Shown here: piece by piece, positions 17,039 to 25,580 of the stretch | Numbering within the stretch: the stretch's first letter is position 1 | Layout: each line of letters starts with the position of its first letter | Source: Nitrospirillum sp034427435 | GTDB lineage: Bacteria; Pseudomonadota; Alphaproteobacteria; Azospirillales; Azospirillaceae | Assembly (NCBI RefSeq): GCF_034427435.1 | Contig: NZ_JAXQNP010000002.1 | Location: 310,001 to 374,000, forward strand | Direction of reading: 5' to 3' | Length of the DNA stretch: 64,000 nt | The notes under the pieces: model-generated | Database searches by the model: none | Seen by the model: the letters and a program-made list of their open reading frames with translations, nothing else | Told to the model about the DNA's origin: nothing | Translations under genes and position numbers: made by a program

Positions 17039-17227
17039 GTGACCGCCCCCAAGGCCCCCTTTACCTTGCTGCCCCTGGCGCTGGCTTTGCTGGTGCCGGG
17101 CGCGGCGGGGGCTGGGCAACACGCCCCGCCCGTGGTGCTGACGCCGGTCGCCCAGACGAGCCCCCCCAAGGCCAGTCCAAGCCGCAGGACCCCCAGCGCC
17201 AACTGGACAAGGTGGAAAAGGACCTGA
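17039..17227 (+). pseudogene. N-terminal signal-peptide part of envC, out of frame with the rest
   Basis: The frame opening at GTG 17039 encodes an excellent signal peptide (FTLLPLALALLVPGAAGAG) but soon leaves the EnvC frame and stops at 17227. Adding one C to the C7 run at 17161-17167 joins it to the downstream EnvC frame as ...TSPPQGQSKPQDPQRQLDKVEKDL. It is therefore the true N-terminus of the next gene, separated by a one-base frameshift. Confidence 0.7.
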
Positions 17228-18351
17228 AGGCCGACCAGGCGCGCAAGGCCGAGCTGGACGCCAAGAACGACGCGCTGGAGCGGGACCTGGCCGACCTGCG
17301 CGCCAAGTCGGTGGCGGTGGCGGAGGACCAGCGCCGGCAGGACGACGCCCTGCGCGCCGTGGAACAATCGCTGGCCGGCTTGGCCGCCAACGAGCAGGAG
17401 CAGATGGCCCGCATCGACGCCGACCGCGCGGCGTTGGCCGACCTGCTGGGCGCCCTGCAGCGGCTGTCCCGCCTGCCGCCGGAGGCCATGGTGGCCCGGC
17501 CGGAGGCGCCGGGCGAAATGGTCAAGAGCGCGCTGCTGCTGCGGGAGGCCATCCCCCAACTGAAGAAGCGGGCGGACGCGCTGGCGGCGCAGTTGCGGGA
17601 ACTGGCGGCCCTGCGCCAGAAACTGGCGGACAAGCGCGCCCAGGCGCTGACCGCGAAAAAGGAGCTGGAAAAGCGCGAGGGCGAGTTGCGCGACCTGGTG
17701 TCGCGCCGCGAGGCCCTGTCGCAGGCCAACGACGCCGAACTGCAGGACGTGGCCGGCCACATGGCTGTGCTGACGGCCCAGGCCGGCGACCTGCGCGACC
17801 TCATGGAAAAGCTGGAGGCGGAGCGCAAGGCCGCCGCCGAGCGAGCCCGCCAGGCGGAGGCGCAGAAGCGCCAACAGGCGGAAGAGGCGCGGCAGAAAAA
17901 AGCGCAGGAGCGGCTGGCCGCCATGGGCCGCACGCCTAAGGACGTGCCCGGCGGCACGGCGCTGGGCGGCATGACCCTGCCCGTGGCCGGCCCCGTGTCA
18001 CAGCGCTATGGCGAGCAGGACGCGGTGGGCACCACCAGCCGCGGCGTGCGCATCAGCGCCCGCGCCGGGTCCCCCGTCGTGGCGCCGTATGAAGGCTCGG
18101 TGGTTTTCGCCGGCCCCTTCAAGGGCTATGGCCTTATCTTGATCGTCGAGCACCCCAATGGGTATCATAGCCTGATCGCGGGATTGGGTCGGATCGATAC
18201 GCGGGTGGGACAACGTGTGTTGACCGGCGAACCCATGGGCGCCATGGCCAGCGACGGAAGCCCCACATTGTACTTCGAGTTGCGGCGGGGTGGTCAGCCG
18301 ATCAACCCCCTGCGCGGCTTTACGGGCACCGAGGGTAAAGGACAAGGGTGA
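17212..18351 (+). CDS. envC: EnvC-like murein hydrolase activator, M23 domain (5' frameshift)
   Basis: Periplasmic coiled-coil plus LytM/M23 protein that activates cell-wall amidases at division. The intact frame (379 codons from GTG 17212) has a long coiled coil (residues about 1-240, Glu/Arg/Ala heptads) and a C-terminal M23 domain (about 265-370: RGVRISARAGSPVVAPYEGSV, FKGYGLILIVEHPNGYHSLIAGL). The M23 Zn ligands look degenerate, as in EnvC. Without the signal peptide encoded in another frame at 17039-17161 it could not be exported. A single missing C in the C7 run explains this. ctpA starts 2 nt after the stop. Confidence 0.88.
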   Translation: MEKDLKADQARKAELDAKNDALERDLADLRAKSVAVAEDQRRQDDALRAVEQSLAGLAANEQEQMARIDADRAALADLLGALQRLSRLPPEAMVARPEAPGEMVKSALLLREAIPQLKKRADALAAQLRELAALRQKLADKRAQALTAKKELEKREGELRDLVSRREALSQANDAELQDVAGHMAVLTAQAGDLRDLMEKLEAERKAAAERARQAEAQKRQQAEEARQKKAQERLAAMGRTPKDVPGGTALGGMTLPVAGPVSQRYGEQDAVGTTSRGVRISARAGSPVVAPYEGSVVFAGPFKGYGLILIVEHPNGYHSLIAGLGRIDTRVGQRVLTGEPMGAMASDGSPTLYFELRRGGQPINPLRGFTGTEGKGQG

Positions 18352-18352
18352 G

Positions 18353-19831
18353 ATGAAGAAACTGCTGACCTCCGTGGCCGTCGTGGCCCTGGTCTATCTG
18401 GCAAGCCCCCTGTCCCGGCCGCTGGACGCGAAGCCGCCGATCAAGGCGGAAACCTACAAGCAGCTGGAACTGTTCACCGAAGCGTTCGAGCGGGTGAAGT
18501 CCGACTATGTCGAGGAAGTGCCGGACGACCAGCTGGTCGAGGCCGCGATCAACGGCATGCTGGCGTCGCTGGACCCCCATTCCAACTTCATGAACAAGAA
18601 GAATTGGGAGGACATGCAGGTCCAGACCAAGGGTGAGTTCGGCGGCCTGGGCCTGGAGGTCACGGAAGAGAACGGCGTGGTCAAGGTGATCTCGCCCATC
18701 GACGACACGCCGGCCAGCCGCGCCGGCGTGCAGCCCGGCGACTACATCACCCACCTGAATGACGAAGCCATCGTGGGCCTGGGCCTGAACGAGGCGGTGG
18801 AGAAGATGCGTGGCGCCCCGGGCACCGACATCAAGGTCACCATCCACCGCAACAACGTGCCCCAGCCCCTGAACTTCACCCTGACCCGCGCCGTCATCAA
18901 GGTGCAGTCGGTGCGCTGGCGGGTGGAGGGCAAGGTCGGCTACATCCGCCTGTCCGGCTTCACCGAGCAGACCCAGTCCGGCTTGGACAAGGCCCTGGCC
19001 GGCATCCAGAAGGAGCTGGGCGACAAGGTCATCGGCTATGTGCTGGACCTGCGCAACAACCCCGGTGGCCTGCTGGACCAGGCCATCTCGGTCAGCGACA
19101 CCTTCCTGGAGCGGGGGGAGATCGTCTCCACCCGTGGCCGCCGCCCCGACCAGGGCGAGCGCTACAACGCCAAGCCGGGCGACGCCATCCATGGCCTGCC
19201 CCTGGTGGTGCTGATCAACGGCGGCTCCGCCTCCGCCTCGGAAATCGTGGCCGGCGCGCTGCAGGACCATAAGCGCGCCATCCTCATGGGCACGCAGAGC
19301 TTCGGCAAGGGCTCGGTCCAGACCATCATGCCCATGCCCGGCGGCAACGCCATGAAGCTGACCACGGCGCGCTATTACACGCCGTCCGGCCGGTCCATCC
19401 AGCAGCTGGGCATCACCCCGGACATCGAGGTGCAGCAGGCCAAGGTGGAGGAGGTGGGCACGCCCGCCGGCATCATCCGCCGGCGCGAGGCCGACCTGCC
19501 GCACGCCCTGCGCAACACCGACCCGGGCGCCAAGCAGCCGGCCAAGCCGGGCGATGACGCCAAGGACAAGACCTCGGACGGCAAGACGCCAGATGGCAAG
19601 ACGCCGGACGCGAAGGCCCCGGACAACAAGGGTGCGGGCGCCGACAAGGCCAAGGTCGATTCCAAGACGCAGGACCCGAAGGCGGGCACCAAGGGCCAGG
19701 ACGCGCCGGGCGGCACCGCGGTGCCGCCGGCCGCCAACGGCGATGCCACGCCCCAGGATTACCAGCTGACGCGCGCCCTGGATCTGCTGCGCGGCCTGTC
19801 GCTGTTGCAGCAGTCCAAGGCCACGAACTGA
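18353..19831 (+). CDS. ctpA: Carboxy-terminal processing protease CtpA (S41 family)
   Basis: Periplasmic serine protease (492 aa) with an N-terminal signal or anchor (MKKLLTSVAVVALVYLASPL), a PDZ domain (about 85-165, GEFGGLGLEVTEENGVVKV) and the S41 core with catalytic Ser in NGGSASASEIVAGAL and Lys in GTQSFGKGSVQT. ATG 18353 has an AAGGG ribosome site overlapping the envC stop; the longer frame from 18290 lies inside envC. The C-terminal 110 residues are a Lys/Asp/Pro/Thr-rich low-complexity tail with near-repeats (GKTPDGKTPDAKAPD). EnvC-CtpA pairing is conserved and points to control of cell-wall hydrolases. Confidence 0.94.
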   Translation: MKKLLTSVAVVALVYLASPLSRPLDAKPPIKAETYKQLELFTEAFERVKSDYVEEVPDDQLVEAAINGMLASLDPHSNFMNKKNWEDMQVQTKGEFGGLGLEVTEENGVVKVISPIDDTPASRAGVQPGDYITHLNDEAIVGLGLNEAVEKMRGAPGTDIKVTIHRNNVPQPLNFTLTRAVIKVQSVRWRVEGKVGYIRLSGFTEQTQSGLDKALAGIQKELGDKVIGYVLDLRNNPGGLLDQAISVSDTFLERGEIVSTRGRRPDQGERYNAKPGDAIHGLPLVVLINGGSASASEIVAGALQDHKRAILMGTQSFGKGSVQTIMPMPGGNAMKLTTARYYTPSGRSIQQLGITPDIEVQQAKVEEVGTPAGIIRRREADLPHALRNTDPGAKQPAKPGDDAKDKTSDGKTPDGKTPDAKAPDNKGAGADKAKVDSKTQDPKAGTKGQDAPGGTAVPPAANGDATPQDYQLTRALDLLRGLSLLQQSKATN

Positions 19832-19866
19832 CCACAACAACGCCCTAGCCAACCGACGGGGACCCC

Positions 19867-21198
19867 TTGGCCGCCCTACCCAGCCGCCTGAAGAGCCTTG
19901 TGTCGCGCAAGGCCAAGCCTTCGAAGGCGGCAAAGAAGACGAAACGCGGGAAGGGCGGCGATAACGACGCCTTCGAGGCGCTGCTGGCCGATGCGGACGA
20001 GGATGCGTCCGCTGACGTGCTGGCGGCGCGCTTGGGCGTGCCCAAGCGCACGGGCCGCGGTGCCGGGACCGGCAAGGTGGGCGGCAAGGCGCGCGCCACG
20101 GGCGACAAGCCCAGGCGGCGCCTGAACCTGTTCGCCGTGGCCGTGGCCCTGACCGTGCTGGTCGTGGCGGGCACGGTCGCCTGGCTGGCCGCCACCGGTG
20201 AGGAGACGGCCGCCGCCCGACGCAAGGCGGCCACCCTGCCCGACATCGCCGTCACCTTGCCGGAGGGCGGCGCCCGGCCGGTGGAGGCCCCCGCCCCAGC
20301 AGCCAACGGGGCAGCCAACGGGGCAGCGGACGGGGCTGACGCGAAAGCCGCCGCCGCCGCGCATGAACCCGACCCCATGGACATGGCGGTGAAGCTGGCG
20401 CCCAGCCACAACGACGACCTGTTGGAAAAGACGCGGGCGGGCTATCTGCCGCGCATGCCGGCCAAGGGCCCGGCCCCCTGGCAGGCCTACAGCCGGCCCT
20501 TCCCCCAGGATGACAAGCGTCCGCGCATCGCGCTGGTGATGGCGGACCTGGGCTGGTCGCCCAGCGCCCTGGAAAAGGTGCTGGCGCGCATGCCCGCCGC
20601 CGTCACCCTGGCCTTCGCCGCCGGTGCGCCGAACCTGCAGAAGGCGATGGACCAGGCGCGCGGCGATGGGCACGAGGTGCTGCTGCAGGTTCCCATGGAG
20701 CCGCAGGACTTCCCCCGCAACGATCCCGGCCCCGGCACCCTGCTGACCAGCCTGCCGGATGAGAAGAACGTCGACCGGCTGGAAACGGCCATGGCCAGCG
20801 CCACCGGCTATGTCGGCCTGACCAACCTGACCGGAACCAAGTTCCTGGCCAGCCATGACAGCCTGCAAACCGTGCTGCGCCAGGTGCAACGCCGGGGCCT
20901 GATCTACGTCGACAGCTGGCCCACCCCGGCCAGCCAGGCCACCCGCATCGCCACCGAGCTGGGCCTGCCCCGCGCCGTGTCGGACGTGCAGGTGGACCGG
21001 GCCCCGTCCGACGCCGGCGTCGCCGCCCAGTTGGCGGAACTGGAGCGCCTGGCCAAGCTCAACGGCGTCGCCGTGGGCTACGCCCAGCCCTACCCCGTGA
21101 CCCTGGAGGCCATCGCCCGCTGGGCCGTGGGCCTGCGCGACCGGGGCATCGTCCTGGCGCCGGTCACGGCGGTGGTCAACCGCCAGGCGGATCGGTGA
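19867..21198 (+). CDS. Divergent polysaccharide deacetylase (DUF610/YibQ) protein
   Basis: 443 aa from TTG 19867 (GGGGA ribosome site); GTG 19900 is an alternative. The N-terminal 80 residues are basic and Asp/Ala-rich, then comes one membrane span (LNLFAVAVALTVLVVAGTVAWLA, about 84-107), an Ala/Asn-rich linker with a short tandem repeat (AANG), and the catalytic-like domain (about 215-440: RPRIALVMADLGWS, EVLLQVPMEPQDFPRNDPGPGTL, GLTNLTGTKFLAS). It belongs to the deacetylase-like family usually next to ctpA; substrate unknown. The 3' end overlaps the convergent parE by 23 nt. Confidence 0.9.
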   Translation: MAALPSRLKSLVSRKAKPSKAAKKTKRGKGGDNDAFEALLADADEDASADVLAARLGVPKRTGRGAGTGKVGGKARATGDKPRRRLNLFAVAVALTVLVVAGTVAWLAATGEETAAARRKAATLPDIAVTLPEGGARPVEAPAPAANGAANGAADGADAKAAAAAHEPDPMDMAVKLAPSHNDDLLEKTRAGYLPRMPAKGPAPWQAYSRPFPQDDKRPRIALVMADLGWSPSALEKVLARMPAAVTLAFAAGAPNLQKAMDQARGDGHEVLLQVPMEPQDFPRNDPGPGTLLTSLPDEKNVDRLETAMASATGYVGLTNLTGTKFLASHDSLQTVLRQVQRRGLIYVDSWPTPASQATRIATELGLPRAVSDVQVDRAPSDAGVAAQLAELERLAKLNGVAVGYAQPYPVTLEAIARWAVGLRDRGIVLAPVTAVVNRQADR

Positions 21199-21502
21199 AC
21201 AGCGCGGGCAAGTCCCGTCGGCCATCAATGACACGGACGATGTCCACACGTTCAATGGGCCCATCGTTTGTGTCGGGATACGTCTCGAAAAGAATCAGAT
21301 ACGGCCCTTCCACAAGCACGCGTGCGCTGGGGCGGATGTCTGGGCGGCGCACACCCATGCGAGGGAATACCGCGAGCCTTCCGATGCGGACACCGAGGGC
21401 ACGAAGAATTCGGGTCGCCGCCACAGGGTTATCGATCGCAATCGATGACCAAATCTCTTCCAAGTCGCGGGCGACAGCGGGCGATTGGTAGATGGGGATC
21501 AT
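21176..21502 (-). CDS. RelE/ParE-family toxin
   Basis: 108 aa type II toxin. Family features: N-terminal SPAVARDLEEIWSSIAIDNPVAATRIL, central FPRMGVRRPDIRPSARVLVEGPYLILFE and C-terminal VDIVRVIDGRRDLPALF. ParE members poison gyrase and RelE members cut mRNA on ribosomes; the target cannot be told here. It overlaps its antitoxin by 4 nt (ATGA) and overlaps the 3' end of the DUF610 gene. Confidence 0.9.
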   Translation of the reverse strand: MIPIYQSPAVARDLEEIWSSIAIDNPVAATRILRALGVRIGRLAVFPRMGVRRPDIRPSARVLVEGPYLILFETYPDTNDGPIERVDIVRVIDGRRDLPALFTDPPGG

Positions 21503-21774
21503 TCGGCGCCAGTCTTGCCTCGGCGCGCTTGGGCGGCGGCAATCGATCGCTCAATATCAAAGGGCTCCGCGGCGCCGCTGGCCTTGCCCTCATCCCAAAG
21601 CTGACGCAAGCGTCGAACGTCCTGCTGCCGTAGTTCACGCTTGAACTGCCAATCACGAACAGCTTCCCGGATGATTTCACTGGTTGTCGCGTATTCGCCA
21701 GCTTCGACAGCCGTCCGCAAGGCGGCGACTTGCTCCACCGTGAGGGCGACGCTGACTTTTTGAACCTCGGCCAT
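21499..21774 (-). CDS. ParD-family antitoxin
   Basis: 91 aa, N-terminal ribbon-helix-helix domain (VSVALTVEQVAALRTAVEAGEYATTSEIIREAVRDW) and a charged C-terminus that would wrap the toxin. It is the first gene of the pair and probably represses its own promoter. The AGGAGG ribosome site lies partly in an inverted repeat (GCACCT 21793-21798 with AGGTGC 21778-21783, read on the minus strand), which could limit translation. Confidence 0.9.
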   Translation of the reverse strand: MAEVQKVSVALTVEQVAALRTAVEAGEYATTSEIIREAVRDWQFKRELRQQDVRRLRQLWDEGKASGAAEPFDIERSIAAAQARRGKTGAE

Positions 21775-21986
21775 CCTGCACCTCCTGCTATCAGGTGCCA
21801 GTTATCCTACTTGGTGGCAAGACTGCCTACCAGGGCTAAGGTTAGCCCTCTATACATCATGCGTCGCCCAAGGCGCCTTAAGCTTCCGCGCACCGGCTAT
21901 CTCAACACCTACCTCCTCAAGGCCATAGGCGTTCCCGCGTTCACCCGGCATCCTGGTGCCCCCCGCCCACCATGAGGAAAAACCAC

Positions 21987-22568
21987 ATGAGCCCCAAACG
22001 CATCCTGATGATCGTCGGCGATTTCGCCGAGGACTATGAAACCATAGTGCCTTTCCAGGCCCTGTCCATGGTGGGCTACCAGGTCGACGCCGTGGCCCCG
22101 GGCAAGCGGCCGGGCGACAAAATCGCCACCGCCATCCATGATTTCGAGGGCCACCAGACTTATACCGAGAAGCGCGGGCACGACTTCACGCTGAACGCCG
22201 ATTTTGAGAGCGTGAAGGCCGACGACTATGTGGCCCTGGTCATCCCCGGCGGCCGCGCGCCGGAATTCCTGCGCCTCGACGGCCGGGTGATCGCCCTGGT
22301 GAAGTCCTTCGCGGCGCAGGACAAGGCCATCGCCGCCGTCTGCCACGGCCCGCAGATCCTGGCCGCCGCCGGCGTGTTGTCCGGCCGCAAGGTTTCCGCC
22401 TACCCCGCCTGCCGGCCGGAGGTGACCCTGGCGGGGGGCGAGTATGCCGACATCCCGGTGGACGGCGCCGTCACCGACGGCAAGCTGGTGACCGCCCCCG
22501 CCTGGCCGGCCCACGCCGCCTGGCTGGCGCAATTGCTGAAGGTGCTGGGCGCGGAGATCAGGATTTAA
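21987..22568 (+). CDS. DJ-1/PfpI family protein
   Basis: 193 aa from ATG 21987 (GAGG 10 nt upstream; the ATG at 21972 includes the ribosome site). Class I glutamine amidotransferase-like fold: VIPGGRAPEFLR oxyanion region and nucleophile elbow AAVCHGPQIL with the reactive Cys. C-terminal VTAPAWPAHAAWL is typical of PfpI/YhbO proteins, linked to glyoxalase or protein-repair activity. Monocistronic, with a hairpin after the stop. Confidence 0.9.
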   Translation: MSPKRILMIVGDFAEDYETIVPFQALSMVGYQVDAVAPGKRPGDKIATAIHDFEGHQTYTEKRGHDFTLNADFESVKADDYVALVIPGGRAPEFLRLDGRVIALVKSFAAQDKAIAAVCHGPQILAAAGVLSGRKVSAYPACRPEVTLAGGEYADIPVDGAVTDGKLVTAPAWPAHAAWLAQLLKVLGAEIRI

Positions 22569-22577
22569 GAAAGACGA

Positions 22578-22609
22578 AGCCCCCGCGCCGGGATCTCCGG
22601 GCGGGGGCT
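22578..22609 (+). terminator. Hairpin terminator after the PfpI gene
   Basis: AGCCCCCGC pairs with GCGGGGGCT, with an inner CCGG/CCGG stem, 10 nt after the stop. There is only a weak U-rich tail. Confidence 0.6.
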
Positions 22610-22642
22610 CGGTCTCAATCGACATATGGCGCCAACTCAACC

Positions 22643-22770
22643 CAGCGGCATGAGATCCCTTATGCCGCTGTAGGCCCCAAATGGGGCCGCCGGAACCTTT
22701 CGGGGAACGGAGTGGACTGAAAGGCGAGGAAGCCAAGGGCGCGGACGCGCCCGCCCGGCGCTTGAGGGGG
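22643..22770 (-). repeat. Structured intergenic repeat, copy B
   Basis: Same architecture as copy A: H1 CAGCGGCATGAG/CTTATGCCGCTG (22643-22670), H2 GGCCCC/GGGGCC (22673-22688), H3 CCTTTC/GAAAGG (22696-22724) around GGGGAACGGAGTGGACT, and H4 GGGCGC-GGAC-GCGCCC (22737-22752). Its H4 end faces the stop codon of the oxidoreductase gene, 40 nt away. Confidence 0.85.
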
Positions 22771-22796
22771 CGTTTGAGCGGTCACGATCAAACGCC
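22769..22796 (-). terminator. Hairpin after the oxidoreductase gene
   Basis: GGCGTTTGA / TCAAACGCC with a 10-nt loop, between the oxidoreductase stop and repeat copy B. There is no U-run. Confidence 0.45.
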
Positions 22797-22809
22797 ATGG
22801 CATTGGCCC

Positions 22810-23820
22810 TTACAGCTTCACCAGCGCCTTGCCCAGGTTCTTGCCCTGCAGCAGGCCCAGGAAGGCCGGCACGGCGTTCTCCAGGCCCTCGGTCACGTCC
22901 TCGCGATACCGCAACTGGCCGCTTTTCACCAGGGCGCCGACCTCTTCCAGGAAGGCGTCGTTGCGATGCCAGTGGTCGGAAACGATGAAGCCCTGCACGT
23001 GCAGGCGGCGGGTCAGGATGGTCGACAGCAGGGCCGGCACCCGGTCCGGGCCCTCCGGCAGCGCGGTGTCGTTCAGGTTGCCGATGCGGCCGCACAGCGG
23101 CACGCGGGCGAAGGTGTTCAACAGGTCGAACACCGCGTCGGCCACCCGGCCGCCGACATTGTCGAAATAAACGTCGACGCCATTGTCACAGGCCGCGGCC
23201 AGCGCTTCCTTGAAGTTGGGGGCCTTGTAGTCGACGCAGGCGTCGAAGCCCAGTTCATCCACCACGAAGGCGCACTTCTCCGCCCCGCCGGCGATGCCGA
23301 CGGCGCGGGCGCCCTTCAGCTTGGCCAACTGGCCGACGACGGAGCCCACGGCGCCAGCGGCGGCGGAGACCACCACCGTCTCGCCCGGCTTGGGCTGGCC
23401 GATGTCGTTCAGGCCGACATAGGCGGTCAGGCCCGGCATGCCCAGCACGCCCAGCGCGGTCGTGACCGGCAGGCCGTCGGTGTCCAGCTTGTGCACCGAC
23501 TTCGGCCCGGCCACGGCGTATTCCTGCCAGCCGGAGTTGGACAGCACCAGGTCGCCGGCCTGGAAGCCGGGGACATTGCTTTCCACAACCTCACCAATGG
23601 TGCCGCCCACCATCAGGCCGCCGACCTCGATGGGCGGGGTGTAGGACTTGGCGGCGCTCATGCGGGCGCGCATGTAGGGATCGAGAGAGAGCCACCGCGT
23701 CTTTAGCAGAATCTGGCCGGGGCCCGCCACGGGGATGGACGCTTGTTCCATCCCGAAGTTCTGTTCCGTCGGGAGCCCCTCGGGGCGCGAGGCCAGAACA
23801 ATCCTGCGGTTCAGCGGCAT
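22810..23820 (-). CDS. NADPH-dependent medium-chain reductase (CurA-like)
   Basis: 336 aa zinc-independent MDR-superfamily enzyme. The N-terminus NRRIVLASRPEGLPTEQNF, followed by LSLDPYMRARM, is the signature of the CurA/leukotriene B4 dehydrogenase group, which reduces alpha,beta-unsaturated carbonyls. The nucleotide-binding loop is AAAGAVGSVVGQLAKLKG. The start is MPLNRR (23820), matching relatives and preceded by GAGGAAAGAC; an ATG 12 nt upstream is also possible. No linked pathway gene is visible. Confidence 0.88.
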   Translation of the reverse strand: MPLNRRIVLASRPEGLPTEQNFGMEQASIPVAGPGQILLKTRWLSLDPYMRARMSAAKSYTPPIEVGGLMVGGTIGEVVESNVPGFQAGDLVLSNSGWQEYAVAGPKSVHKLDTDGLPVTTALGVLGMPGLTAYVGLNDIGQPKPGETVVVSAAAGAVGSVVGQLAKLKGARAVGIAGGAEKCAFVVDELGFDACVDYKAPNFKEALAAACDNGVDVYFDNVGGRVADAVFDLLNTFARVPLCGRIGNLNDTALPEGPDRVPALLSTILTRRLHVQGFIVSDHWHRNDAFLEEVGALVKSGQLRYREDVTEGLENAVPAFLGLLQGKNLGKALVKL

Positions 23821-23832
23821 GTCTTTCCTCAT

Positions 23833-24145
23833 CTTCCTTCAGAAGGGCGACACCCCGCGGGTGGCCCCGTTCATTCGCGTGAGGGTGTGGCCCATGCGGG
23901 TCGGGCCAGCCAGAACCGCACGATCACACCACGAACCAGGGGCCGGGCTTTCAGACGACTGTGCACGTCAAGCAGCCGCCGACACCTTGGTCCTTCGTCC
24001 AGGGCGCAAACCTTAGCCCACGCCCCGGCGCGCGGTGAAATGCCGTTGGCGCAACCCCGCACCCCGCCGCCGGGCACCGGGCGGGCGCAATTTACGGCTG
24101 TTCATCGCCCCCGCGCCGGTATCGTCACCGTTGCCGCAGGCGCAC
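23833..24145. other. Intergenic stretch without recognised features
   Basis: 313 bp between the oxidoreductase start and the phaR terminator. It should hold the oxidoreductase promoter. I see no RNA gene, repeat or convincing ORF. Confidence 0.4.
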
Positions 24146-24183
24146 AAAAAACCCCGGCCGCGCGGACGCGGGACCGGGGCTTT
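24146..24183 (-). terminator. Rho-independent terminator of phaR
   Basis: GC-rich stem (CCCCGG...CCGGGG with an inner CGCG/CGCG pairing) followed on the minus strand by TTTTTT, about 55 nt past the phaR stop. Confidence 0.75.
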
Positions 24184-24236
24184 CTAACTTGGAGGAAGGA
24201 CGGGAAGCCGACCCCTGCGGGGCCGGCGGTCACGCC

Positions 24237-24851
24237 TCAATCCGGCTTGCGGGTCAAACCCGTGAGGGAGACAAGCTGCTGCTGCAACTCGTCCAGCCGC
24301 TTCTGCAGCTCATCGAACTGCCCGCCGGTGGTGGCGGGCTTGGCCTTGGGCACCTCGCCGGTTTCGGCGCGGGCCGCATCGGCGCCGGCCAAGGGCGAGA
24401 ACATGCGCATCGCCCGCTCGAACATGGCCATGTTCTGCTTGCCCACCTCCTCGAACGAGCCGAAGGGGAACATGCCGCCCAGGGTGTTCTGGAAGTAATC
24501 CCGCATTTTCTCGTGATTACGGGTGAACGACTGCATGCTGTATTCGAGGTACTTCGGCACCATCCACTGCATGTTGTCGCCGTACAGGCTGATCAACTGC
24601 CGCAGGAAACCGATGGGCAGCAGGTTCTGTCCGCCCTTGGACTCTTCTTCCACGATGATCTGGGTCAACACCGACCGGGTGATGTCGTCGCCCGACTTGG
24701 CGTCGTAGACGACGAAGTCGGTCCCGTCCTTCACCATCTGGCACAGATGGTCCAGGGTCACGTACGAACTGGTGGCGGTGTTGTAAAGACGCCGGTTGGC
24801 GTACTTCTTGATCGTGATCGGCGCGGGCTTGGGATCTTCTTTGTCGACCAT
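24237..24851 (-). CDS. phaR: PHB synthesis regulator PhaR
   Basis: 204 aa from ATG 24851. The N-terminal PHB/PHA accumulation regulator domain (ITIKKYANRRLYNTATSSYVTLDHLCQMV) binds DNA, and the following PHB_acc region (ITRSVLTQIIVEEESKG) is also conserved. The C-terminus is a short coiled coil (FDELQKRLDELQQQLVSL). PhaR represses phasin and PHB genes until it is titrated by PHB granules. A 24902 start would add 17 residues not seen in relatives. It is divergent from the phaE-like/phaC genes. Confidence 0.93.
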   Translation of the reverse strand: MVDKEDPKPAPITIKKYANRRLYNTATSSYVTLDHLCQMVKDGTDFVVYDAKSGDDITRSVLTQIIVEEESKGGQNLLPIGFLRQLISLYGDNMQWMVPKYLEYSMQSFTRNHEKMRDYFQNTLGGMFPFGSFEEVGKQNMAMFERAMRMFSPLAGADAARAETGEVPKAKPATTGGQFDELQKRLDELQQQLVSLTGLTRKPD

Positions 24852-24884
24852 AGGCGGCGTTTCCCGGCGATGTTTATCACCCGT

Positions 24885-24901
24885 TGCACGGGTGCACTGC
24901 A
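24885..24901. promoter_or_regulatory. TGCA cluster between phaR and phaE (possible PhaR site)
   Basis: TGCACGGGTGCACTGCA has three TGCA motifs in 17 bp, within the 162-bp divergent region. PhaR of other alphaproteobacteria binds TGC/GCA-rich palindromes, so autoregulation here is plausible but unproven. Confidence 0.35.
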
Positions 24902-25013
24902 CATAGCTAATCCATGCGGTGCGGCACGCGCAAGCATCCTGCCAAGGATCAATGCGTGGTATGACCTTCCGCCATCGCTTTGCCAGCCGGCGGCGGGGGT
25001 GTAGATTGGCGCC

Positions 25014-25580
25014 ATGCCGCGCAAGCCCGAAGCCCCACCGCCCCCGCCCGGCGCCCCCGTCGAGGATGCCGCGGGACCCGCCTCAGCCTCCCAGGGCGAA
25101 CCGCCCAGCCTGGACGCGCTGGCCCGGCGCTACCTGGACTTGTGGCAGGACCAGTGGGCCGCCATGTCCGCCGATCCGGACATGACCGACGCGTTCGCCC
25201 GCCTGGTACGGACGTTCGGCCAAGCCGCCTGGCCGGGCGGCGGCGGCGCGAATCCTGGGCCGGGCGCCTGGGCGGGCGCACCTTTCTTCACCCCCGCCAC
25301 CTTCCCTTGGGGGCCTTATGCCAGCACGCAAAGCACCAACGGACCCAAGCCCGCGGGCGACCGACACGGCGGCGACGGCACCCCGGAGACGCCGCCAGGG
25401 CCCGCGGCCGCTGGCGGCGCACCTGACGGCGGCGATGACCGTCTTGCTGAACTCGCAGGCCGGATTGCCGCTCTTGAACGGCAGCTCGCCGATCTGGCGC
25501 AAGGAGTTGGAGCCGAGGTGCCGCCAACTGCGCGCCGACCTCGCCGGCGTCGACCCGGAAGCGCTGAGCGCGGCGGTTGA
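25014..25580 (+). CDS. PhaE-like PHA synthase partner protein
   Basis: 188 aa. A Pro-rich N-terminus is followed by LDALARRYLDLWQDQWAAMSADPDMTDAFARLVRTFGQAAW, similar to the helical N-terminal part of PhaE-type subunits. A Pro/Gly-rich linker, a C-terminal coiled coil (DDRLAELAGRIAALERQLADLAQG) and a basic tail follow. Its last 146 bp overlap phaC in another frame. Codon use in this frame loses its G/C third-position bias where phaC begins, yet the coiled coil remains good. It probably activates the short PhaC downstream; inferred from position and size. Confidence 0.65.
   Translation: MPRKPEAPPPPPGAPVEDAAGPASASQGEPPSLDALARRYLDLWQDQWAAMSADPDMTDAFARLVRTFGQAAWPGGGGANPGPGAWAGAPFFTPATFPWGPYASTQSTNGPKPAGDRHGGDGTPETPPGPAAAGGAPDGGDDRLAELAGRIAALERQLADLAQGVGAEVPPTARRPRRRRPGSAERGG

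Noticed and set aside
19553..19700. Short near-repeats encoding GKTPDGKTPDAKAPD in the ctpA tail
   Set aside because: This is low-complexity linker sequence within a gene, not a mobile or regulatory repeat.
22769..22796. The arms GGCGTTTGA/TCAAACGCC occur both here and in the 16S-5S spacer (59443-59473)
   Set aside because: The arms are in opposite order and the loops differ; a shared 9-mer in 64 kb can arise by chance.
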